A stretch of DNA of 64,000 bases from Deroplatys truncata (taxonomy: Eukaryota > Arthropoda > Insecta > Mantodea > Mantidae), in contig CM060977.1 of the NCBI GenBank assembly GCA_030765065.1, positions 132,870,295 to 132,934,294 of the forward strand. The letters are read 5' to 3'. This document shows positions 34,301-46,300 of the stretch, in pieces (positions within the stretch are counted from its first letter, which is position 1; each line of letters begins with the position of its first letter). The position numbers and the translations under genes were made by a program. The notes below the pieces were generated by a model. It worked only from the letters and a program-made list of their open reading frames with translations, searched no databases and was not told the origin of the DNA.

Positions 34301-37300
34301 ATACTTAGTTTGAATAATGATCTAATAAAACAGTTTCAGTTCTATAAGAAAATTCACTTTTAAATTTTTTCATTTATACATTGCTTTAGCCATCTTCGTT
34401 TTGAAGTTATACTGTAAACATTGTATAGTGGCAGGTATCACATAATGTTGACTCCAATTGGAGTTGACATTAGCTGATGAAGCACACAGCTGCCTATAAA
34501 ACATGCCATAAGTGGTTTCACTTTAAGTTCAAAGGAGTTTTAAACAAAACCATGTGACAAGGCAGTACTTCATTGGCTAGTGGTGAAAACTTTTCTCAGT
34601 TAGTATGTCATTGCTTCCCCCTACATAAAACAGTTGGGTTCAGATTGACACTTTGTGGTTATTCTTGTGCAGAAAAATTAAAATATAATAATAATAATAA
34701 TTTATTGTAACCTTTAATTTAGGAAATTCAGATTCACCTAGAACTGAACCATATAGCAGAGGGGTTTTAACAAATTCTGTGAAAAGTACCCACCTTTTAC
34801 TCACAATGAGTGTGGTTAGGTGCTGTTTAGCAATAACTGAATTTAATTGTTAGTGATTCAGGATTATTCCTTGGATTGTTTGTTTTCTGTTATTTTTTAA
34901 ATTAGTGCTCATTTTTTAACTTGTTGGCTGATAAAAAGCTTAAAGCAAAGGTGGTATACTGACATTAGTCATCAAATAAATTATTTTAAACCTAAAGTTA
35001 GCAGTTTAATCCAGTATCTTTAATCAAAGTGGTAGATACATGAGCTTCCGAACTATTCAGGTATCACTTTCATTTGCCTACTTTTAGTATTATGTGTTAT
35101 AAGTTTAGGATGTGAACTAAATTATAGGAATAAAACATACAAAATGTTTAAAAGCTAATGATCTCTAAAGTGTGGAATGTGCTGTATTCACATGCTATCT
35201 GGAGCAATTTCCTCTCGCAGACACCTCCTCCCTACACATGGTGCTGCCATGTGCTAGATAGGTTTGTTTACTTCTACTAGGACATTACGAGTGAAACAGG
35301 TATAATAAATATTTTGGGTAAGTGGAGTGTGTAACAGGACTCAAAAGAAGTTAAGCTTTAATAGAATCCAATGTACAAATGTTTTGCTCTGTGCAAAATG
35401 GTATTTGTGAGTATTGAAGTTTTAAATTTAGTATACAGCAGAGTTCATCAGTATTAATTCTGTAATATTTTCTTATTAAAAAACAAAATTTTTACAGGGT
35501 TGTTCATACAACTACTGCCTGGCAAAGCACAATAGGTTACCTGAGAAAGAGACATCGAATGGTTGGGCGTAAAATGAAAATAATGGAAAACTTAACATGT
35601 GTATACATCAATGATGGGGCGACATAACTTTTTATATGGTTTTAAGCAGTTTTGGTTGCATTTCTGGCAGAGGACATTGGCACTCCTGAGCAAAACGATG
35701 GAGTGATGTGTCTAACTTCTCTTCAGTAAGAACACAGTGCATTGTAACCCATTTCCTATCATTCACAGATCCTGTCTCTTGAAACTTTGTAACAAGTTGT
35801 CGAACAGTTTCTCTATTTGGAACATGATTACCAGGGTATTCTCTTGCAAGAACTAGTTTTCACGTAATTGTCATACATAAATATTCCATTCAATACTGAA
35901 TGTCAGCATAATTAACAAAGAACAATAATAATGCTAGGTCATATGTAAACTAATACACAATGTGTGTATAACACAGCCAGTCCTCAAGAATCATGCCCAG
36001 CTGGCACTGGCATGTGAGACTTTCATTTGTCATGCTCTTCAGGCAACTAGTTGTACTAACAATCTTGTATGTTGTTTTAAAGGATTTCTGAAAGTGTTAG
36101 CAATGGTATATGACAGTTTTGAGTCAGAAAACATTAAATTTAAGGTTATGCTTTCTCTTCACATTACACTACAGTATAAATGGTATCAAGCCCAAGGTGA
36201 AATCTACAATCCATGTAAGAAGTTCTGCTCATGACTTATTGGATCTATATCATAGACTTTCCCTAGTCCATGACAGATTGCCTCACTAACAGCCATAAAC
36301 ATATTAAGTTTTATTAAAAGTATTAATTTAAGCTAGGAAGCTTAGATTAGCATTTTTCAAAATAGATCTCTATGAAGTCACAGAGAGGAGAAGCTAATAG
36401 GTTTGAATGACCCAGCAATAATCTATCTAAGGGATATTAATATAAACAGAACTAATTTCAGGATGAAGATAATGTGCATTAGTTAAGTGTATCCAATGAA
36501 TTGCCTAACTACTTCCCCTTATCTAAGTTGGAGCTAACATCTCTCATGCCATTCATGAGAAACGTAAATAAGCAAACAATATGTGTTGCAATTTACAGCT
36601 AGTTGTAGCTTTCTGTCATGTAGCACAAGTGTTGGTTAAAACTTCTGGAGGTTCAACAAGCAGTTCATGCTTCTGAAGTTATTTTAATTATTACAATGAT
36701 ATTGGCAAATCATCAAATATAATTCTTGATAATAAATGCCTAGGCATTTTAAGTATTTTACATGTTTCTGTAGATTCATTTGTGGTATAAAACAATTTTG
36801 TAACATACAATATGAATAACTTATTTTTAAACATAACTGAATGTGCTTGTATAATTTAACCCTTTATTGCTGGAATTATTTGCTACATATGCTGCTCTTC
36901 CTTAATTTTCTAAACTGGTTTTTATATTCCTTTTACTGGCATCACAACCAAAGCAATTCGAATAGCATGTTTGTTAGAGCAATACAAAATGGACTGCCCA
37001 TCCATTGAAATGTCGCAAGTTCGGGTCCCAGCAACTGCAATCAAATGTGCCTGTGGTAAAGGACAGGGAGGGCCTAAGTAAAATAACTGGTGTAATGGCA
37101 CACTTGGATGCTGACGGGGTTGCATGGATTTTATTGATAATTTAAAAAAAAAATTAATATTTTATAGTACAGCTATAAATAGCCTAATTTTATTGAAGGT
37201 TAATATAATATGAAATTAGAAAAGAAGTCTATATAAAAATACACACACACATTTGTGACAAATCCTCCTTCACAAAAAAAAGCCATATTATGCATACTTA

Positions 37301-40300
37301 TAGAAGCTTTTTCTTTGTTACAGATATTGTGTATTTGGGAATTAATTTGATTAATTAATATTCATAAAATCCCTTTTCACCCCATTTTACATTTAAAGAT
37401 ATTTTAGGATTTATCATTGTATTAATATTTCTATCCTTTTTGTCTTTAAAAGAACCTTATATACTTGGGGATCCATGTGTTGATTTTCTGTTTCATAACC
37501 AACAGTAGTTCAAAATAGATTTTATAAACTGTTTGAATAACTCCCTGTTATGCTATTTTTGGCCAATTATACTTTATCAAAATTTCCCAGAAAAATAACC
37601 CATAGGACAAGACAATGAAAGTAAGCAAAATATAGTACTCTACATAATTTCTTTATTAACAAATTGGTGTGTGTATCATTTTAAATTCTCATCTACATTC
37701 ACACCTAAGTTTTGCTTCTTTTTTTGCAGAGTACAAGATTTTTGCCAATACTGACTGTAGTTATTAAACTTTTGTTCTGAATATGATGAAAACGTATTAC
37801 CAAGGTTTTATTTGCAGTAATGAACAGGTTATTCCCTTCAAACCATCCTACTAGTTGCTTACAGGTATTATTGAATTGTATTTGTAGACTACTTAGGGTT
37901 TTATTTATGATGAATATACTTGTGTCACATGCATACAATAGAGTATTTTCACCTTTTTTCTTTCTTTCTAAATGTTTATATAAATAGAACCAAGATGGGC
38001 CCTGTAGAACTTCCCAGTTTTACTATTTTTTGTCTGAATATTTAGACCCTTATCAAATTGATTTTATTATTACATGATACTATCTCTACCACTGCCTTCT
38101 ACTCTACTGATACGAACTGAACCATTTTAAGATGACACCACATATTCCCATAACTTCCACTTTTATAACAGCAAGCCCATTCCTCATTAAACCCCAATGA
38201 TCAATCTCTTGAAGATTTTTTTTTTTTTTTTTTTTTTGTAATTTCCACAAATTTCTGCACAATAACTAGTAAAAAGAAAATAATTTTATTAGTTTGAAAG
38301 TAATTTTAACTCCAAATTTTGGTGAATTCCTTGGAAGTGTAATTATTTCATTGTCTATTTCATACTGCTACAATGTTGCTTCTATTGCCCCATTTCCTGT
38401 CTAATAGTATCCCATGTAGCCTTTAATTCATTTATATACTCAATCATTATAAAGTTTCTTTGCTGCCGTAATGTGAACAATAATTGTGAAACATATATTA
38501 ACAACCTATTAAGGAATTTCAACTAGAGACCCTTATTCTATTTGTATATTGCTTTTAATTTTGCTTCTGATACACAACTACAATTAAAGACACTTTTCCA
38601 TGATTTTCTAATAAATAGTGTAAATTATCTTTACTACACTTTCCCCTTAATTTATTGCATAAGACTGAATTTAACTTGCAACATTTTAAATTCCAGAATT
38701 CAAATTGAGCATCATGGTCAGAATAACCTGTATTACATACATAGACTTTGAAATTTCACATAAATTTATTAACAACCTAATAAGACTGATGTTTATATAT
38801 GGAATTATGATTAATGGTAGATGTACACAATTAAGGGAACCATTTAATGAACTGATACAAATGTTCTTCCCTGATATAGGACTCTTTACCACATCAAGAG
38901 CTTTTCCTAGAAAGTACGGTCTCTTGCAATTCAAATATAAACCATTCCTGCCAAGACAAGTGGTACTTGATAACATCTACACTGCGTGTCTCAATATTTT
39001 CATTCACTAACCTTATGAACCATGGGTCTGTAAGACATCTTTTAATTATTCTGTTCACTGCCACCACTCATTTCGGAATTTATTGTTGGTAGTTTTAATA
39101 ATTTCATACATTTCACCTAAAACATCGTCTGGCAACAATTTCTATTAATTTAATTGCTGCATATTCAAGCACTTTTGTGGAAATAATCAGGGTGTCAAAA
39201 TATTCAAGACATTTTTATATGTTATTCCAAACACTAAACACTCTCATTTCTATACCACTGTTGAAGCTCTGTGTTTTGCTGGACATTCTCTGGTCTCCCA
39301 AATTAGGGAACTCGAGACATTTTAATGTGAAGCAGAATGTACTTTAGATTAATTTTAATGTCAACAATAAGAATGCAGGTTTTCTCCACTGCCATTTTGC
39401 TATTCTGTTCAGAAAGTTGCAGTTTCCTTCTAGCGAAGCCTAAAGCTGTTGCCTATAGGTATAGTGCCTATAATTGACTTTTTGATGTTTTACTATTTCC
39501 CTTAATAGCACCTAAAAGCATTTTTTTAGAAAATGCCCTTCTTTTAGCCATGTCATTGTTTTATTTAATGTTTAAATCTGTGCATTTGTTCGCTTCCAAA
39601 GTATACACTTTTGCAGTTTGAACTGCTACAACAGGATTTACCAGTTTTAGTCTGGAGTGCATGTGATGGCAAATTAAATTATCTATGCTAGGCAGCTGCA
39701 GAAATAATGCATCAGCCAAATCAGTTTCATTCACATTTCAAGTTAATGTTGCATATAAAATGAGCATTTTCCTTACATTGCTAAATTACCAGGAAGATCA
39801 GGCCATTGTCCATTTGTAAGGCCAGTTTAATCTGTATATAACAACGCCACATTTTATACCGACATTCAAAAGGTGTGTCGCATGACTTGTATCATCCAGC
39901 ATAATAGTGCTTTACCAGAACCCATGAAAGATTTAAAGCAGATAGAAGTATTAAAATCCCACAAATATTACTGTTAAACATACCACTAATAAGTTGTATC
40001 ATGCTTTTAAACTGAATTAAAATTGTTAACCTGTGGTGCCCAGAAAAATTCTACGAAATCAGAAGTCAAAAGACACCCCAACATCTTTTTCTAAAATCTA
40101 CTGCAAAACATATCACTAACATGTATTTTGCTTAAGATGCAGCTTATGGTAAATATACATTTCCAGGAGTTTGAGTGTAACTTGTGGTCTCTCATGCATA
40201 TGTCATAAATTACCAGTTTAAAATGCTTTGCTCTTTTGTTAATTGAAATTGGCAATTTGAATTCAGTCGAGGTACCTTTTGTCACCAGGCCTGAATCATG

Positions 40301-43300
40301 GCACTTGAGTAGAATTTCAGTTGTAATAAAGAACAGACCATTTGTGAAAGTTGTGGCAATTTCTAAAATCTTGAAGGTAGCAAAAATCAAGTTAGACTGT
40401 CCCAAACTGTAGCATGTGCTTGAGTGAAATTCCACATGGAAAACCATTTCAGTGATTTGCAGCAAATGCTGAAATGAAGTTTCACCGTTTTGTATAAATT
40501 AGAAATATCTTTTAGTAATGTGACGTGACAAAGTTTCATTTAAGAAAATCTTTAAAAATATGGCATTTTCCATTGTAATATGAATTATAGTGAAGGAATA
40601 GTGTGAATGGAGACCCCACTTTAAACATAGCTCTTAAATGCCTTGTTTAAACCTTTAGAGAGCTCTTTTTGACCTTAAATTAAATGACCTAGTTGAATTT
40701 TTTTTTCGATTTTGGGTACATCTAGTGCATAGAAATCTGCACTTTAGTAATAAATCACCTACATACTGATAACAGTGGATTATTTATTAGACTTCATTGT
40801 TTGAGGGAACCAAAGGAGGTGCAGCCAATATTATTATGGTCCTGTGTAGGAAATTAATTAGGACTGGGGCTGAATTTAAATGTTAAATTCTCAGGTGGAA
40901 ACCCATACTGCAACATAAATTTTTCCATGGTTTACCGATTATTTTTCAGATGATATAATTGAGGGCCAAATAATTCTTATACAGGGCACTCTTAACAATT
41001 GGTTTATGATACCTTGTAATCCACAGTATTCAGGGTCCCCATTAAGTACTACTACTACTTTTGCTAAAATCATGTTGTTCTTTCTCAATCTTCTCTTATA
41101 GTAATGAAGAGAAAGTATATTACATGCAAAAGTTTAATCACGAGATATTACCTGAAAAACGTTGATCCCATTAAAATATAGTTTGTGTCTTTTTTCTTCC
41201 CTAAGCATCACTTATTGGACATGCTTTAAGTTTTGCAATTCTAACTCCATCCCCCCCCCCCTCTTTGCTTTCCATTGCAAGAGCTTACTTTGTGTTGAAA
41301 TCTTGCTTAATTTTTAACAATTCCTAGGTATGTGTTACATTCACAGGACTTTCTCTACCTCCTCTTCTACATTTTTACAAAAGCCTATCCTTTTATCTAC
41401 TTTTTGTTAACCAAGATGAATGTTTTCAGAAATGGTATTGTTATATGTAAAAGGGGGTGAAGAAGGCTGGAGCTGTAGTCAAATCTTCAAACGCTGGGTT
41501 ACTATATGGAATTTGGAATTCCACTTTTTGCATAACCATGAGAAACAAATGAATGACAACTTAAGCACTTGCTATTTACAGGGAATTCATACAAATAAAT
41601 AAATTAAAAAAAAATCCATAACTTGTCGAGATCATGCTTTTTGTCATATTGTCTCAAACTTGACATTTTGACCAAAATGCGTTTACTTTCTCTCCAGATA
41701 CATAGGAAATTTGAGATGCTATTCTGTTCTACCCATAAATTTGACATCAACATTTCACTGGAAATACAATTTCTGAGGCCCTATAAATCCACCCCCAAAA
41801 AGCATTTCTATAAGTTGGACAAACACCAAACTTCATATTTAAATTCAGTATCTTCCAAAGATGTGTCACAAATTTCCAAGAAAACTCCTCCACCCCAAAC
41901 TACCCTTTATATGGAACTTCATATTTTGTACTTTCTCAACAATGGTTGACGACTTTCATTAAAACACCATGTATTTAGGATATTTATATGACAAAATGTA
42001 TATTGAATTTTCTGAGAATGTCCTCAGAAGCTGGAAAGGATTTTTGTTTAACTGGTAAATGTTAAGTGATAAGATGAAAATGTATGAACAAAAACCACCC
42101 TTCAAAAAACACAGTATACTTCAAATAAATGTGTTGTGCCATTTCCAGATTGCTGTTAAGTGATATACAGAGAGTATGGAATTTAGGCCAGTATATATAC
42201 ATATAGCATCCAGTTCTTGAAACATTTGGCTATCAAATTAAAATCAAGTTTTATTTTTGTACGCTCTGCTGTGGTTCTAGCATCCCGTTCTATATTGGGC
42301 ATGAAAGACAGGAAATTTTGCTCAGAGGCCTCTTTATCATGCTTGAGGTTTACTTGCTGTAAATCTATGACATGGAAGCCATGCTAAGGACTTTTATGCC
42401 AAAAAAAAATAGATCACCATCTGCTGGGTTTGAACCTACCTCGGGAACTAGAGGCTAGCCTCATCTATCATTCTCTTTGCATCTATAACAAAATGTGTAA
42501 TGTAGCCATTTATCTAAATGCTTATCTCAATTAAAATGAATTAAGACAAAAATAAGCTTATTTTTAAGACACAATAGTAGAGAAAGTCATGTGAAAGTAA
42601 CATCAGATTTTTTTCCATGCCAAGAGTTGTTTTGGGATAGGGTGAATTTCACGATAATCTTCACCTTACATCCTTAAAAGACGAATTGAAACGCCAAATT
42701 TTCATTGTTGAGTTATGCTGCACATGGACTTATTTCTTTCTTCCAAAGCATCTCAAAAGTGTGTTTTGGGTGAACATTCAATTTGAAATTTTGGGCAGAA
42801 TATCCTACTCTATATATTGCTGCCCTGATTCAATACTAGGTTATTTTAAAATTTCAGTTTCAGAGATTGCAATATGGTAAGAGAAACATTTTTTTTTTAA
42901 TAAAATGGAATCTACAAAACCCAATTATTTCACCACTAATCAGATGTTTGAACACAATTCTATGAGAATAGCAATTTATTGAACTAGCACATCATAGGCA
43001 AGTAAACTGTAGATCCATGGTTCAAATCCCAGTGTCAATGTATTTTTCAATCTGATTTTGCCTTTCCAATAATTTAATGTGTTTGCTCAACCCAATTAAC
43101 GTATCATTTTGCTGTAATAATTCCTGGAGCTCCAAAAAGAAATGTAAAATTTGAATAGTAACACCTCTTATTGTGTCTACAAGTTCTTTGGTATAAACAG
43201 CACTGAGGTAATGTGCTTGTGCTTAAGTAGAATTCACTTGACAAGCTTAGAGCAACTATGAAAATATACTGTCTGGTAAGCCTGGAGTAAGGGTGAATGT

Positions 43301-46300
43301 ACTGTTGTGCTGTATTATCATTTAATTGCATCACACATTTGTCCTTAGTAAATCTGTTTGTGAAACAATCTCTCTAATTTTGAAGAAGTGTGCTTTTGCT
43401 TTACTTAAGTTTCCCAACAATAAATTACAAGCTATTATTTAAGTGGTTACAACTTTCCATGCATAATGCTAATGTTATAAAATCAAGCACTTCTTGAATG
43501 TACCAGAGCTCCTGAAAATTCCTGGGAATGTCATTTGTGGAACAAAACCATGCATCCAACTGCAATTTTTATTGGTATGTGCAACATTGGGATAATTGCA
43601 GGAATGAAATTACACTGCTGCAGATTTAAATGACTTACATGCTATCACTTTATTGTGAAAGAAAATACCAGATATGCAAATTAAATGGTTTGAAAGGGTT
43701 TACAAAGCTGTAGTTGAAGCAAAAATCGTCTATGGATCAGAGATTTTGGGGAAGTGACATGATTGATAAAGTACATAGATCGTTCTGTAAATGTATGTCA
43801 GGTTCATCTCATCCCCTAATGGAGCAGCAATATTGGAGTTTGGAAGAGTAGGTATGTATTTATTTATATAATGCTATACAAAATTCTTACAATTTTTTGC
43901 AGGAAGAGTAGATAGCAAGGGCATGATAGTAGAAACGATACTTAAATATTGGCATAGATTGAAATCATTGGATGAGCATATCTTGAGGCAATGTTTAATA
44001 ACCCAAGAAAAATTCAGTGCTGGGATGAACTGGGCTCAAGGAAGAATTTTACAGGAAATAGGAATGGGTAATTTATGGGAGAGAGAGGGGGGGTTAGTTA
44101 AAGGTTTGTGGAATGAAGTGAGGAACAGAGTAGAAGATATAGAGAAACAAGAATTATTTCAAAGTCTGGAAATATATAGACAAAGGTGGACTGGGGAAGA
44201 GAGAAGTAGAAAGATGTAGGTAATAGGTTAGCGAGAGAAGCCTGTTCTAGATTAAGTGCACATAGGCTAAGGGGAGATAGGAAGGGAGCAAATTTGGATA
44301 GGTGTCCTCTTTATGGAGAGGCAAATAATGATTTGCATTATATAATTGAATGTGAAGAAACTAAGTTGTGGTAAGATCTGTTTTTACCTAAAGAATGGGA
44401 GAATGCTAACAAAGAAGTACTTAAAGTTAGGATAATGAAAATACAAAAGGAGAGACAGATATAAAAAGAATAGAATATATGGGGAGAGTAAGAGAAAAAT
44501 GAAGCATTATGAATTTGTTATGACCCATCATGCATAAATAACCACAGTGTTAAAATGCATGATGGACGAAAGAAAAAATAGCAACTCAAAGTAACGTATT
44601 AAAAATTGTAAGAATTTTGAATAGCATTATGGAAATAAATATATACATACAATAAAGTGGTTTCACTTTAAAGTCCAAATGAGGTGCAAACAAACCATGT
44701 GACAAGAAAGTGCCTCATTAGCTGGTGGGCAAACTGCAACTTGCCTCACTTGTATGCATTAACAGTTTGGTTCAAATTGTAACAGTTCAATTTACCTCAA
44801 AATGTGTTCCTTCAAATTCATCTAACTGAACAATAGCAAATAGTTAAGAGTATATACAGGTGCTATAGTTAATTTCCAGACAAGCTGTTAGTGTACTCCT
44901 TGCCATGTTATGTATGTGTTGAGAACACAACTTTCACAGAGTGTCATGGCCAAGAATCCTCAGTTACAGTGAAGCAGACAATTGTGTTAAATGCTTTTAA
45001 CAACTTCTGCAAAAAGTATCCACTTGACAATGAATGGTTAGCTGCTTAGCAATAATTGAACTTCATTTGAGATTTAGAATTAATTGTTGCTCAAATTTTG
45101 TTTTCCGTTATAGTTTAAGTTAATGACTTATTAAAGTAGTTGTATACCGATATTAGGCATAAAATGAATGATTTCCAAACTGGTAAGAGCAGTTTAATCA
45201 AACATCTTAATCACAGGTGAAATAGCGAATTAGCTGCAGAACTGTTTAGGTATCACTTGCATACTGTTAGTATTATGTGCTACAAGTTTAGGATGCAAAT
45301 CAAAATATAGAAATACAAAATGTTAAAAGCTAATCATTACCAACACCCATATTCCTATACTGTCTGAGAATTTTTTTTTTTCTAGCACCATCCTGCCAAA
45401 TTCACTAGGTTCAAACCGGGCAGGATGGACTTTTTCAGGTGTAAAAAGTCCTTATGGCATCCTTCAGAAGGGAAGTAAAGCTAGAGGTCCGGTGTCTTAG
45501 GCACATAAAAGAACCTCAAGCCCCATCTGAGCAAAATTACTGGTCTTTCACATCCAATATAGAATGGGACGCTAAGGAACACAGCAGTTAAATAGCATCC
45601 ATAAATAATTTAATTTTACCTGCAAAATTATATATTAAGGTTTGTTTTCTTCTACTGTGAACTTTTAAGTGAAATTTGTATAAACCCATTGTATTGGTTC
45701 AAATGCTTCCAACAATGGATTCAAGCTGCAGTTTCTAATAATTTATAATCAAGTTTTTAATGTTTACTAATTAACAGTTGGCTTTTGCATGTAAAAATAT
45801 TATGCATTATAACTTTAGGAATTTGCCTTAGCTTTTCCTTTTGTCCTGCCCTCATTTCTGCTGTATTAGACAATTGCAATAGTGTTTTTCTCTGATCCTT
45901 TAAATAAGATAATCCTAAAGCCCTCTGATAAAGAAACATTCAGTAAAACAAGGTTACTCTCCATTCATTAATAGTAAAATTTTTCAGGGTGAATAACATC
46001 ACAATGCTGGCTTACAACAGTGTCACTTCAGAACTTCCATTTATTTTTTGCAAAAATTAGTACACGGAATCTTGTTTTGAAGTTAACATAAAATATTACA
46101 TTTTGTGTCCTGAATCCTTTCCAGCTGTTCGTAAACACTTATCCTTTGAGCAAATTTACCAGTTTCATGTATAAAACAAGATGCTGGTAATTCCATTACT
46201 GTCTCTAATGGCTACTGAAGTCTTACACTTTTTGCATATAAGAGGAAACCTAGCTAACACCATAAAGCTATGCTTACAAAAATTTACGATTACAAATACT

